Source: Mycteria americana
Taxonomy: Eukaryota; Chordata; Aves; Ciconiiformes; Ciconiidae
Assembly: GCF_035582795.1 (NCBI RefSeq)
Contig: NC_134367.1
Location: 56,265,562 to 56,329,561, forward strand
Direction of reading: 5' to 3'
DNA: 64,000 bases
In this document: positions 13,501-24,220 of the stretch, piece after piece
Numbering within the stretch: position 1 is the stretch's first letter
Layout of the letters: each line of letters begins with the position of its first letter
Made by a program: the position numbers and the translations under genes
The notes under the pieces: generated by a model
What the model was told of the DNA's origin: nothing
The model's input: only the letters and a program-made list of their open reading frames with translations
The model's database searches: none

Positions 13501-16500
13501 ATTCTCCTGGAGAAACTGGCTGCTCATGGCTTGGATGGGTGCACTTTTTGCTGGGTAAAGAACTGGCTGGATGGCTGGGCGCAAAGAATTATGGTGAATG
13601 GAGTTACATCCAGTTGGTGGCCGGTCACAAGCGGTGTTCCCCAGGGCTCAGTATTGGGGCCAGTTCTGTTTAATATCTTTATCAATGATCTGGACAAGGG
13701 GATTGAGTGCACCCTCAGTAAGTTTGCAGATGACACCAAGTTGGGCGGAAGTGTTGATCTGCTTGAGGGGAGGAAGGCTCTGCAGAGGGACCTGGACAGG
13801 CTGGATCGATGGGCCGAGGTCAATTGTATGAGGTTTAACAAGGCCAAGTGCAAGGTCCTGCACTTGGGCCACAGCAACCCCATACAACGCTACAGGCTTG
13901 GGAAAGAGCAGCTGGAAAGCTGCCAGGCAGAAAAAGACCTGGGGATATTGGTTGACAGCTGGCTTAATATGAGCCAGCAGTGTGCCCAGGTGGCCAAGAA
14001 AGCCAATGGCACCCTGGCTTGTATCAGAAATAGTGTGGCCAGCAGGACTAGGGAAGTGATTGTGCCCCTGTACTCAGCACTGGTGAGGCCACACCTCGAA
14101 TACCGTGTTCAGTTTTGGGCCCCTCACTACAAGAGAGACATTGAGGTGCTGGAGCATGTCCAGAGAAGGGCAACGAAGCTGGTGAAGGGTCTAGAGCAGA
14201 AGTCTGATGAGGAGCAGCTGACGGAACTGGGGTTGTTTAGCCTGGAGAAAAGGAGGCTGAGGGGAGACCTTATCGCTCTCTACAACTACCTGAAAAGAGG
14301 TTGTAGTGAGGTGGGGGTCGGTCTCTTCTCCCAAGCAGCAAGTGATAGGATGAGAGGAAATGGCCTCAAGTTGCACCAGGGGAGGTTTAGATTGGATATT
14401 AGGAAAAATTTCTTCACCAAAAGGGTTGTCAAGCATTGGAACAGGCTGCCCAGGAAGTGGTGGAGTCACCATTCCTGGAGGTATTTAAAAGACGTGTAGA
14501 TGTAGTGTTTAGGCACGTGGTTTAGCGGTGGACTTGGCAGTGTTAGGTTAACAGTTGGACTTGATGATCTTACAAGACCTTTTCCAACCTAAACAATTCT
14601 GTGATTCTATGAAATAAAACTAAGAAGTATAAACTAAAATACTGGTTCCCTATCACTTACTCTTTGGCAACCCTCAGCAAATGAGACGGAGAAAAGGAAA
14701 AGGAAAACACTTTACTACATGCTGATTGAAACTCAAGTAAGCTAGTTAAACTTGTATAGAATTCCAGAGCTTCTGATACAGGAAAATATGAATTAAGTAT
14801 AGGTGACCCCTTTAAAACGGGCATTGTTATTATTATGAGAGAAGTTATATGTATCAAACTAATGACAATTTCCTATATAAGCCAACTGGAAAATTTATGC
14901 AAGCCTGTACTTCTACTTCCCAAATATCTGAAAACTACTCACATTTTAGGATATAAAATTAGCTGGATCAAATCTCATTCAATTGATTTTCCAAAAGACC
15001 ACATTTTATCTAGTACCAACAGATTTCTATTCCAAAAGAGAAAAAGTATTCAGAGTTAAAAGTGTAATTAATAAAATAACATCTCAGTAAATACTGGAAA
15101 TTTTTGACATTTGAAAAAATTAAACAATTTACTTTCCTTACAACGTTATTGAAACTATGCTCCCAGTTTTATAGACACATCTGTCATGGGGCAAAGAAAT
15201 TATCTTGGTCTTCAACAGGTGCATTTCTCACTACAAGGCAAAGGAGAAAGGGGAAAAAAAATCCAAACAGACCCTCATAAGAAGGTGTATGGTCCTACCT
15301 TGGTTTAAAAAGTACTGCTAAACAACAAAGCAAGACTACAATTCTGCCGTATGCTCTGTAAAATGGACTCACACACCATATGAAAAGTCCCCATGCACAT
15401 AAAGCCAGTTACATTTAGGTTTTTTGGTTTTCAGTTGTTTGGTTTCTTTTTTTTTTTCTTTTTATTTTTTAATAGGGATCTTCAGATTACCTACATAAGA
15501 CTACATATGCTTTAGCTGATACAGTAACAAGTTACTTATAGAAGAATTCAGCTTATAGGAACATGTTCCTCTAAACCTGCTAACTGATTCAAAGTTCATC
15601 AAGGACATAAAACTACATAGGCAATGAACTTCTTAGACATATACTTAAATGTTTTCTTTAACTTTAGCATGTATGTTGGCTTAACACAACTGCCAAGACA
15701 CAGGGTGTGCTCTACCAGACATTCCTTTCTAGCTTGTTCATTTAAAATTACAGAATCAGATTGGCAGTCAAAGTGCCAGAGTTAAGTCAAGCTCAGTTTT
15801 CGCTGGCACATTGACCTACTTCTTTTACTTCTACAAAACTGCACTGTTCAGAACTTTTATTGAAATGGACATTTAGACAATGTCACAGTCAGTATCATGT
15901 AATTTTTTCACCTCAAGTGATAGTCAAACAGGAAAAACAAATCCTATTAACTTCCTCTCAATTAAAAATCTACCGAAATCTCATACACTGACTGCCAGCC
16001 TGCGTCTGCTGATTTATAATGCCTTCTGAGAGACAGAGCATCACAAAAAATCTCCTTTAAAATGGCTGTTATCTCCTTTTGTTCTAACAGCCTGAGGCCC
16101 TTACTGTCCTCCATCAAGATACATTTCTTCATTTGTTCATACTGAAGTGAAGCTTATCTCAGAAAAGACGGTGGCTTCTATCACCTAACACTTTTTTTCC
16201 TCTTTGATAAGCTACTTAATTCAACTCTGTCCTACTGTGACCAGCAGGAAATATATGAAAATGAATCCTCCTCCCCTTTTGTTTAGTTTAATTTAGGACT
16301 GCAAATGTTATTAGCACAGTAGCATGTTTATAACCTTTCACCACCCTAAAGCACAAGTAAATTTATCTGCATACATCCACTGTGCATCTGCATACTTTCA
16401 GGTTCCATCTAAAAATAACTTACCCCTGAATTGGCAACATATAACTCCCTCTTTGGAAACTACCACCTTCCTGGAGTACTACTTTCACTACTCAGAAACA

Positions 16501-19500
16501 TCCCTCATACAATATTTTACCTGGACTCATCTCTCTAGCAGTAGGTATACACCAATGACGCCAAAACATTTTTTGCACCAAAGTCCTACAGCAGGAGCTT
16601 CCATCCACTAAACCAACTAAGCTGTGCCTCTTAAAAGCAATTGTATCAATCAGAGAATGCGTATTAAGCGGATAAAGTTGATAAATTAAAGTCTGAACTG
16701 CATTTCTTTATTCTTGTCTGTAATGTTATAATAAGAACTGACAATTCTGGTCAAGGAAATGGAACCCACAAACAACAGAATGATAGTCATAATTTTTTTA
16801 TTATTAATTTGATTTTCCTTTAGTAAATAATATCACTCATTCAGTAAGACAACAGCAGGCAAACGCAGCTGCAGGAGTAAAGTCTTAGCTTTTAACAGTC
16901 ACTGACATGTTCAGTCAAAAGTATCATTTTAATCCAAATAAAGGAATATTTCTGAAGATGGATTTAACTTATTGGCTTGAATAAGCACTTGTACCCAAGT
17001 AAACTATGACTACTGACATTTTTGTTAATGTGATGAAATCTTTGTATTAAAATGTACAAGCACTATAAAGTTGTGAGCTATTAAAAAATGACTGCAATTT
17101 AAAAAGTTACAGGAAATACAGTAACTTGCATTATGGAAAAAAAAAAAGTAAATCCACTGATCACATCCCAAACTCCAGTATTAATGTTAGTGACTTCTTT
17201 CAAAATACATAACTGTATCCTTCATTTTAGACACTGAGGGTTTTGACTAGACCTCTGTGCATATAAAAAGACAAGACACTCATTCTCAACAGAGCAGCTC
17301 CATCCTTTGGAGATTTTAAATGGCAGTTTTTATTTCAAGTTTATGACTCTAATAATCATGAGGTCCTAAAATTAACAACCTTCAAGGCAATACTATAACC
17401 TTCTAAAGGTCTATTTGAAAGATAAAAACTCCTTTATAGGTATGAGGCCTAATATTTGTATCAGTAATAAAAATATTTCAAAAAACAAAAGACTTTTTAT
17501 TCTGAAAGTGAGCACTTCTAAAGCACTCACTCTGGATTCTCAGTGTCATTTTTATCAAACAATTACTTCATGCACTTAGACATACACAATAATTTTGCTA
17601 CTACCACTACTAACTGTGCTCCTTTGCTCTTCAACTCATTCTAGATTGAGGCACAGATCTTCAGTTATTTAGGTGCCCCTGATGATTTTAATTAGATACC
17701 AAAATACCTTCCAGGATCTGAGTTTTATCATTTCCTTTCAAAATATTTAAGCTTGAAACAACTTTTCAAAGAAATATTTACCAAGCATCAACTCATTCTC
17801 TTAAAACAACCTGAAAACTCATCTGTTTTACAAGTCTGTACACAACACCCACCACCCCTGTGTAATATGCAATAAATACTCATTGTCTACTATAAACTCA
17901 TAAATCTTATTTTACTATGCTTATACAATTAAGCCTACTGTATAGTATGTATAATAATAGTATATATACATACCCAATACTAAAATGTGTATGACAGCAT
18001 AGCAATATAAACACAAAGAATACCATAAACATCACTACAGTAAGTATTCTGGTGCAATAAAGACTGCAATGAAAAAAGCTCCTAGTTTAATGAGGTCTTT
18101 GTTCTACTCTGAAATATCCTGTTCCTCTGTTAAACTCTATGGATTATTTTGCATAACAATGTCTTCATACCAGGAAGAAACCTGATTAAAACCAAAGCCA
18201 ATTTACTTACTTTACTTCCTACTGCAAGGCAGACCTTCAGAAGAGCAGGTTCCTGTTTGAAGACTCTTAAATTCCTTTATTTTAATAAGTATAACACAAA
18301 GGACTGAAAGAACTGAATTCTGTGGCTTACTTATCTACTGAACCTCTTACAACCACGTATCTTCATGGTTTTGAAAAAGGTTTTCCCCTTACTCCCATAT
18401 ATTTAAAAGTTAGTAGAACAAGCAATACAACGCGAAAAAGCACGGCCTACAAGAGATACTGAGGAAACTGGAGGATTTTAACCCAGCAAAAAGCTAACTG
18501 AGGGAAGAGACGTCAACAGTCTTCTAATATGTAACAGAAAGACAAGAGGGCAGCTAACATCCCCACCTGTTAAGAACAAGACAAATTACATCACCTACTA
18601 AACCAAAAACAACTCATTTTGGACAGTTATAAAATGACCGTAAAGTTCCCCAGAATCTCCTTCCAGAGTGCTCCAGTTCTTGCACAAGTCACAGGACCTG
18701 CAGCCCAGCCTCTTGAGCAGCATCAGCAGCAGCCAGCTTGGCTCCAGCTGATGCTTCCTTCTTCCCACCCTGCCTGAAATTCTGCATCAGGCATGAAGAA
18801 AACTTTCCAACAGTAAGGACAGTTATTATTCTCCTCACAGAATGTGCGATCTCCGCTATTAATTTTCTGACACTAAGTTTGGCAGAGAGCTATTGGATCT
18901 GCCTTGGAGTACTCCAAGGGACAAGGGGACCTGTCAAAGTCCATCCCCAATCCATTTTTCTGTTTCATTTACTTGTAAGCAGGAATAAGATCCTCATTTT
19001 GACTACTGACTATAAGCTTTAAGCATCTTGATCATACGCCTTTGTCCCATTTTTAAAAGGCTTTCCAAACTCACTAGGGACTTAATGCAAACAGAAGACC
19101 AGTCAGCGGCATCTGTTGCTCAAGACTGCTGCTTTCAACATCAAAGAGAACTTTTTTTGGCACGCACCGCTTCATGCCCACGCTACAGTAACCAAAACCA
19201 GAGAATCGGCACGGCCGGGCCTGAATCCCGCGGGGCCGGACACAGCCTCCTAAAACGCGGAGCCAGGTTAACCCTCCCCAGCTGCTTCCAGCACGGCGCC
19301 CAGCAGCCGCAGGGAACGGGAGGGGCCCTCGCTGCCAGAACGGCCAGGGCACGGTCCCCGCCAGCCACCCCGCCACCTCCCCGCGGGGCGCGGCGGGGGA
19401 TGCGCCGCCAGAACAGCACGGTCCCGGCGGCAGAAGCCCACCGCCCCCACCTCCGACCAGAGGCCCCCGGGGGGCTCCTCCACCCCCCCTCACCTCCAGC

Positions 19501-19787
19501 TTGTGGTTGATCTGGGACACGGTCTGCGCCTTGTGGCACAGCTGGGCGAAGCAGGAGCTGAGGCTGGTCATCTTCTGCCGCCCCTCGTAGGTGATGTCGG
19601 CCTGGTCGGGGTCGATCTCGCCCAGCAGCAGGTCCACGTCCACGAAGGCCTTGTCGAACTCCTTCTCCAGCACCTCCAGCCAGCGGAACATGGACACCCC
19701 GCCGCCCGCCGCCGAGGCTGAGCCGGCCGCGCCCCCACCGCAGGCCGCGGCGCCCGGCCCGCAGGAACCGCCGCCCGCCGCCGACAT
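1406..19787 (-). CDS. GOPC: GOPC 5' part: complement(join(1406..1570,19494..19787)), continues past left edge
   Basis: Golgi-associated PDZ and coiled-coil protein (also PIST, CAL or FIG), a peripheral Golgi adaptor that steers membrane cargo such as CFTR and binds small GTPases and syntaxin-6. The window encodes the first 153 residues: a Gly/Ala-rich N-terminus, the conserved stretch beginning [16 protein letters not shown] (from residue 33), then coiled-coil sequence. The remaining coiled coil and the PDZ domain would be on exons to the left of base 1. Exon 1 ends GAG|GTGAGG and exon 2 is flanked by CAG| and |GTGAG, all phase 0, so the frame is kept across the 17.9 kb intron. The first ATG opens the reading frame in the CpG island. 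The product was identified by recall of the vertebrate GOPC sequence. Confidence 0.93.
2642..2704. repeat. A-rich low-complexity tract
   Basis: Runs of 9-14 A interrupted by GT or single G over about 63 bp. It looks like simple repeat expansion. No 3' end of a retroposon is recognisable directly upstream. Confidence 0.85.
3339..3369. repeat. A11 followed by G20 homopolymer tract
   Basis: Eleven A then twenty uninterrupted G on the plus strand, so a C20/T11 run in the GOPC transcript sense. A G run this long could form G-quadruplexes on the non-template strand. It is also the kind of tract where sequencing length is unreliable. Confidence 0.9.
10551..11519 (+). pseudogene. CR1 ORF1 remnant, frameshifted
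   Basis: Pieces of the CR1 ORF1 protein in several frames. A Leu/Glu/Arg-rich coiled-coil-like part ([17 protein letters not shown]) runs into an Arg/Glu repeat encoded by a GA run. A second part carries NRYEALQVE and [17 protein letters not shown] (frame 10,863-11,132), where GDSLL resembles the first block of the SGNH/esterase fold of CR1 ORF1. The end reads [19 protein letters not shown] (frame 11,310-11,519). Frame changes and stops between the pieces show it is dead. Confidence 0.8.
10686..10705. repeat. (GA)n microsatellite in CR1 ORF1
   Basis: Ten GA units inside the ORF1 remnant, translated as alternating Arg and Glu. This looks like slippage at a naturally Arg/Glu-rich part of ORF1. 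Confidence 0.85.
11764..12750 (+). pseudogene. CR1 ORF2 N-terminal part: AP-endonuclease domain, broken
   Basis: AP-like endonuclease region of CR1 ORF2. It starts near 11,770 with [16 protein letters not shown]. An in-frame TAG near 11,850 and frame changes break it. The part at 12,067-12,387 carries [27 protein letters not shown] and [19 protein letters not shown], which are blocks of this endonuclease. A deletion and frameshift follows at about 12,360-12,390. A second open part (12,442-12,750) covers the linker between endonuclease and RT. Confidence 0.85.
12677..13024 (+). pseudogene. CR1 ORF2 linker, frameshifted
   Basis: A third frame continuing ORF2: [20 protein letters not shown], then [18 protein letters not shown] and [18 protein letters not shown], the conserved region just before the RT fingers. 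It overlaps the previous piece in another frame, which marks a frameshift near 12,680-12,750. It ends at a stop just before the long RT frame. Confidence 0.85.
13036..14499 (+). pseudogene. CR1 ORF2 reverse transcriptase, 487-codon open frame
   Basis: Reverse-transcriptase domain and C-terminus of CR1 ORF2, still open for 487 codons. Recognisable RT blocks in order: [46 protein letters not shown] (first catalytic Asp), [15 protein letters not shown], and the catalytic box FADD at 13,723-13,734. The C-terminus has the CR1 segments [11 protein letters not shown] and [20 protein letters not shown]. The ATG at 13,036 is only the first Met after an upstream stop, not the true start of ORF2. It has no function without the disrupted N-terminal half. 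Confidence 0.92.
14613..19493 (-). other. GOPC intron 1, proximal part
   Basis: AT-rich intron between the CR1 and GOPC exon 1. It holds a T-rich tract near 15,448-15,470 and a possible ancient repeat remnant near 17,660-17,725. GC content rises from about 19,180 toward the CpG island. No exon was recognised. The open frames at 16,324-16,611 and 18,738-19,022 resemble no family. Confidence 0.55.
17660..17725. repeat. Possible ancient interspersed-repeat remnant
   Basis: Contains ATTTAGGTGCC and, further on, AAATACCTTCCAGGATCTG, a spacing and wording I associate with an old amniote repeat (TTAGGTGCCTAAATACCTTTGAGGATCTG-like). It is degraded and I cannot name the family with confidence. Confidence 0.3.
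19494..19787 (-). CDS. GOPC: GOPC coding exon 1
   Basis: 98 codons, from the ATG at 19,787-19,785 to the GAG at 19,496-19,494, followed by donor GTGAGG. The first about 30 residues are low-complexity Gly/Ala/Ser, GC-rich and variable between species. From [17 protein letters not shown] to the exon end the protein is essentially the mammalian sequence. Open reading continues into the intron as GC-rich sequence with no family similarity, so the exon stops at the donor. No further ATG lies upstream in the leader until the NRF1-like site near 20,065, which supports this start. Confidence 0.93.
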
Positions 19788-19900
19788 GCTGCCGCTGCCG
19801 CCGCCGCCCCCTCCCCTCGCACGCCCCGGCCCCCCGGGCAGGGCACAGCCCGCGCCCCCCGCCTCAGCCCCCGCCCCGCCTCAGCCGCCCCCTGCGGCCC

Positions 19901-19939
19901 GCTCCCTGCGGGCGCTCCCTGCGGGCGCTCCCTGCGGGC
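19901..19939. repeat. Three perfect copies of a 13 bp GC-rich repeat
   Basis: GCTCCCTGCGGGC repeated three times without mismatch, 114-152 bp upstream of the GOPC ATG, in the probable leader or core promoter. Perfect identity suggests recent tandem duplication. Confidence 0.9.
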
Positions 19940-20058
19940 GCCCCCTCCCGCCCCGCAGCACACGACGGCGGCGGCAGCAGCGGCGGCGGCGGGCCCGGCG
20001 CGGCTCGGCTCGGCTCCACCGGGGCAGCCACGCAGGGAAGCGAAAGGAATGTACCCGG

Positions 20059-20070
20059 CGCGCATGCGCG
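20059..20070. promoter_or_regulatory. NRF1-type palindrome CGCGCATGCGCG
   Basis: A full match to the NRF1 consensus YGCGCATGCGCR, 272 bp upstream of the GOPC start codon. NRF1 sites of this form are common in CpG-island promoters. The TSS probably lies between here and the ATG. Confidence 0.65.
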
Positions 20071-23000
20071 GCGGCGCTGACAGGCGGCTTCGGAGGCGGC
20101 GCGCCGTCGTCCGGCGGGCAGCAGCACGCGGCTCGTGCTGCCTGCCACAACTCCAAGCGGCGGCAGGCAGCAACGGCCGAGCCCCAAACTCCCGATCGTG
20201 GCCGCCGCGCTCCCCAGCCTGCGCCGCCAGGGGGTGCTGTGGGCCGGCCCGCGCAGGTCCGTGAGGGGGGCTCGGGTCCCTGAGGGGGGGCTCGGCCCCG
20301 TCTCCCCGTCCCGTCGCCCTGTCCTGTCTCCCGGCCCCCTTCTCTCCCGTCCCGTCTCTCGGCCCGATGCCGGTCGCCCGGTTTCCAGGGAGCGCCCTCA
20401 CCGCCCACTGAGGCCGCCGTTCGGCCTCCGGCGGCAGGCACGAGGCGTTCAACCCGCGTCTCCCCCCTGGCTGCGAGTAACGGCTCCTCCCGCCCTGCCC
20501 TCTCCAAAAAAGCCGCTCAAAAGTGCCCGTGGCGTCTGGCGCGACCTAAACACAGATTTTCAGTAGGAGAAATGTTACTGTTACGTTGCATTTAGTGTTC
20601 CTCAACTTCAGTCTTTGTGTTGAGGCACGTCGTCTGCCCCTGAGGAAGCTGGCTACTCCTTCCCGTGGCGTCCCCACCTGGGACCAAGCCTGAGGCCATG
20701 GTGAGACATGGGCCTGGAGGGGTCACTTGGACCTGACGATTTCCCTTACAACACACCCCTCACAGGCCCTTCCCTGGTGTCATTTGTATCTTCCAGAAAA
20801 GTTCTGCTTTTTTGGGTGGTTCAAGAGACTGGAGTATCAATAGCTGGAATACCAACAAAATTACTAAAATGTACACCTTTCCCTCCTTCTCTGGGAGTGG
20901 GAGGGGAAAGAGAAGTCTTCCCTACCATATTCACAAGCGCGGTAAGCAGGTGCAAACCACACAGCTGGATTTGCAGTTAGACATTCATCACTCGTGCTCA
21001 GCAAAGATGCAAACTTGCAAGTATTGTATAAAAAGGACTGCCCCAGGCACCTTTGCCTCCCTAGAAGCACTGATGAATGCAGCTATACCCATACAAAAAG
21101 TATTTGCATTTTTTTTAGCTCATTCTGGTTCTGAAAATAAAATACATTTCAGGGACTAAGCTATCTCTACATGGATGCTTTCTCCAAGGCACTCACCTTG
21201 GTTACAGCTTGTCTCCTTTGAAATACTGTGATTGATTCTGATGTTGTTTTCAGTGGGAGCTTTATCAGCAGGTCTTGTAGGGATCTCATGCAGCTTGCCT
21301 TTATTGCATCAAAGTTGTAATTCCACCTCAAAAGAGAAAAAGGATCATTTTTGCCCAGATCAGGACCCTAATCCTGCCTGCCACATGGCCCCACAAACTA
21401 CTCTGCCAGTGCAACAGAGGGGAAGCGCAGGGGTCCTCTAGTCAGCAGAGGAGTGGATACCAAGAAAATGGACCCCTGCACGCCCTGCCCCTGGGCTGTA
21501 GGGCATCCTGGGGTGAGTTTGTTTCCTTGCTCCGCTTTGCATAAATAATTGATTGGGACACAGAGAGACAGAAAGATACCCCTTTACAGCTCAGTAGTTA
21601 CACTGCTCACCTGGAATGTGAAGAGATAGGTCAAAGCAGGAAAGAACTGTATTTCCATCAATCTGTGCTTTCAGAAGAGCTGGATAAAAGCAAACTTCAC
21701 CACTAGCAGTAGATACCACATTTCCTCTGGGATCTGCTGTTGCAGGCTTGACAAGAAGCTTACAGATTGTTATTACAAGCGTGCTCATTTGCCCTTTACT
21801 GCTCAAATTGTATGCACTGTAATTGAAGGTAGGTCGTAACAAACTGGGCATCTAATGGCAGTGCTCTTACTGTTAAGCCCATCCATGATGGAAACAAAAG
21901 CTACAAACACCTTTATATATACCCACAGAAAAAAACCTGGCTCTGTAAATTGGCATATTCAGAATAGTAGCTGAGCAAAGGGTTTAAGTGTCTAAAGTCA
22001 CCCCAGTGCTTCTGAGTGGGCTCAGCTTAACGGAGCATTTGCTTGACCTTTGTTCTAACGTTCATTCTCCACAGCCATATCGACTGTCTTTTATACACAA
22101 CAGCATCTGACAGGGAATCAAAGTATTTGCTGTATCAAAAGCTAAACTATTATTATTGTTTACATTAGTTCAGCCACATAAGAAAATTAATTGTTTTAGC
22201 AGTATCAGTTTGCATGTTAGTTTTGGCTTTGATTCTGGTAGATATCACACTGGAGAAGTACCTATAGACTTAAGTTACATTCTTTGCCTTTTTTTTTTAA
22301 TGGAACAGTAATCTATCACTTAGCCAAGCATTAGAATTTTCTGCTAATATATCTCAATAATGCATTTGAACAGTATCTGCTTATCTTGAGAAGGAAGCTT
22401 CCCATAGCTACTACGTAACATATCTATAGCAAGTACTGCCTTTAAAAACTTACACTGAATATAATTTATATATGACTGCTTCTTTTTAAAGAATCACATA
22501 TTCTCAGTTTTCTAGTGTCCTTTCCCTATAGCTTAGGGGTTGGTCCAGCTCTGTCTTAAATTGTCCTTATCTACAGTGGTACCAGAGTTTTGTGGTCATT
22601 AATTTTAATTCTTTCGTCCCTTATCAGTGCCACCTTTCTTTTGCATGTCCTTACATTTCACAAGTCAAACAAGGTTTTGTCTCTGCTTATTCCACTCAAA
22701 GATTAGCTTCTCAAATACAATTCTTTTAGAAGCCTACCTGCAGTGTAGTATCTGTCTAATACTTGCTAGACTATGGATAAATGAGAAGGAATGCTATATA
22801 TTATTAAGAAAATTTGTGGTTGTGACACCAAATCTTAGTAAATATAGTTATCATTAGGTACTATTTATATTCCTCACCACAAATACTGTGTAAAAAAAGG
22901 TGTTGAAATTAAAAGCAGATATCACTGATATAAGGGTAAATACATGAATAATTTATCTCAAAACTATACTTGTAGGTCCCCTAGAAAATTCTGATAAATT

Positions 23001-23307
23001 CCAGTTACCCTTGAAATGCCTGCCAAAAGACCCCAGACAGCCTGAACTCTGTTCTGTAAGCAAGCTGTGCAGTAATTATGCAATTGAACCTAAGAGAGGT
23101 TAGTAGTTGTGGCCTTCAATTAGATTAAATCCATTTAAAGTAAACTGTAGTATCCTCTACCCTGATAATATAAACAAAATAATTGAAGAACATTTAAAGA
23201 ACAGCAGTGGTTTGAGTCAACTGGTCTAGCAGTAAGAATCCTTTCTACACCCAAGACACATTTCTAACAATCAAATAGTTGCAGAAAGTTGTATGTCAAG
23301 AAGAATT

Positions 23308-23372
23308 TTACGGTTGGACTCGATGATCTTAAAGGTCTTTTCCAACCTATACAATTCTGTGATTCTGTGAAT
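23308..23372 (+). mobile_element. CR1 3'-end fragment
   Basis: GTTGGACTCGATGATCTTAA, then TTTTCCAACCTATACAATTC and GTGATTCTGTGA: the last about 65 bp of a CR1, closely resembling the end of the long copy at 14,546-14,612. It is a strongly 5'-truncated insertion. Confidence 0.88.
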
Positions 23373-24169
23373 TTAAATTTGCTGAACACTTTTAATGTAT
23401 TCAACAAAAGGACTTCACTGAAAGTTTCCTGATCTGCTCATTTGACCTTATCTATCATGTGGCAGAGCTGGTGAAGCTAATCACCAGCTAATTTCTTCAC
23501 ATATAATTTATGCACATAATTTCAATTCTTCTAGATAAGGTAGAGTGTAGAGAATGTAAGGTGTCTGTGTTACTCTGCTATTAAGTATATTTGAGTACAA
23601 ACAGTACTTCATAAATTTAAACCTACGTACTTTAATGGATTACTGGAGAACCTGATAAATTATCTGAAAACTTACTTTGTGCTTAAAGAGTAAATGACCT
23701 CAAGCATGAGGAGGACACATTTTCATGCAAAACAAAGCAAAGTAATACTCAAATCAAAAGGAAGAAAAAAATACTTTGATCAACATCACTGCTGCTGTAT
23801 ATTTGGTATCTAGTGTCCATGCCAAGACTGGGAAAGTGTTGTGTGAGATATTCTACAAACGTTTGGTTAGACCTAGCCTCTGCACAAAGAATTTACAATA
23901 TAAACACATGTGTTTGCACATGAGGGTCAGCTCACCCAGAAACTTCTGTAATTGCAGCTGCCCAGCTGTGCGTGCCAGCCTGCAGCGTGTGCACATGTCA
24001 AGGCCATCTTCTGTGTGGTTAGCGCTGAAGCATCTTGAGTGGTTTGATTGTGTGGCTGGTTGTACAGGCACAAGTGGGGACACCAAAGGGGAAACAGAGA
24101 GAAAACAAAGAATACCTTGCAGTATCAAAGTATGGGAGAAAATTGAGGTGATAAAGCAAGATTTTCGAG

Positions 24170-24220
24170 TTCTAAAAAAGGAGTTAGACTAGATGATTAG
24201 AATGTGCCTTCCTAAAGCAT
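24170..24220 (+). mobile_element. Possible old CR1-like LINE tail
   Basis: GAGTTAGACTAGATGATTAG followed by GTGCCTTCCTAA resembles the CR1 or L3 3' untranslated segment (TTGGACTAGATGA...CCTTCC). It is short and diverged, so the call is tentative. Confidence 0.3.

Larger units (their letters stand above)
10291..14612 (+). mobile_element. CR1 LINE, nearly full length, ORFs broken
   Basis: CR1 non-LTR retrotransposon. The sequence changes abruptly from AT-rich to GC-rich at about 10,291 and ends with the CR1-type 3' terminus ATTCTGTGATTCTATGA near 14,596-14,612, without poly(A). In order it holds a GC-rich 5' leader, ORF1 remnants (about 10,550-11,520), the ORF2 endonuclease region (about 11,760-12,390), a linker, and a long open reverse-transcriptase frame (13,036-14,499). 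It lies antisense to GOPC within intron 1. Most avian CR1 copies are strongly 5'-truncated, so about 4.3 kb with a leader is unusually long. Frameshifts and stops in both ORFs make it non-autonomous as it stands. The 5' boundary is uncertain by tens of bases. Confidence 0.93.
19180..20480. promoter_or_regulatory. GOPC: GOPC CpG island promoter
   Basis: About 1.3 kb of very GC- and CpG-rich DNA centred on GOPC exon 1, against an AT-rich background on both sides. This is typical of a housekeeping promoter with dispersed starts. It contains a palindromic NRF1-like site at 20,059-20,070 and three copies of a 13 bp repeat at 19,901-19,939. No TATA box is seen. The many long open frames here on both strands follow from the base composition. 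Confidence 0.85.

Noticed and set aside
12067-14499. A host gene or domesticated reverse transcriptase
   Set aside because: The flanking ORF1 pieces, frameshifted endonuclease region and terminal ATTCTATG motif show a decayed CR1 insertion, not a host gene.
19568-20452. Long minus-strand open frame of 294 codons across the GOPC promoter, plus several others on both strands
   Set aside because: Stop codons are rare in CpG-island DNA. The frames are Arg/Ala/Pro/Gly-rich in all registers and overlap the real GOPC exon 1 in another frame.
23776-24192. 138-codon plus-strand open frame between GOPC and NEPN
   Set aside because: No recognisable domain, signal peptide or splice context. It overlaps possible old repeat pieces.
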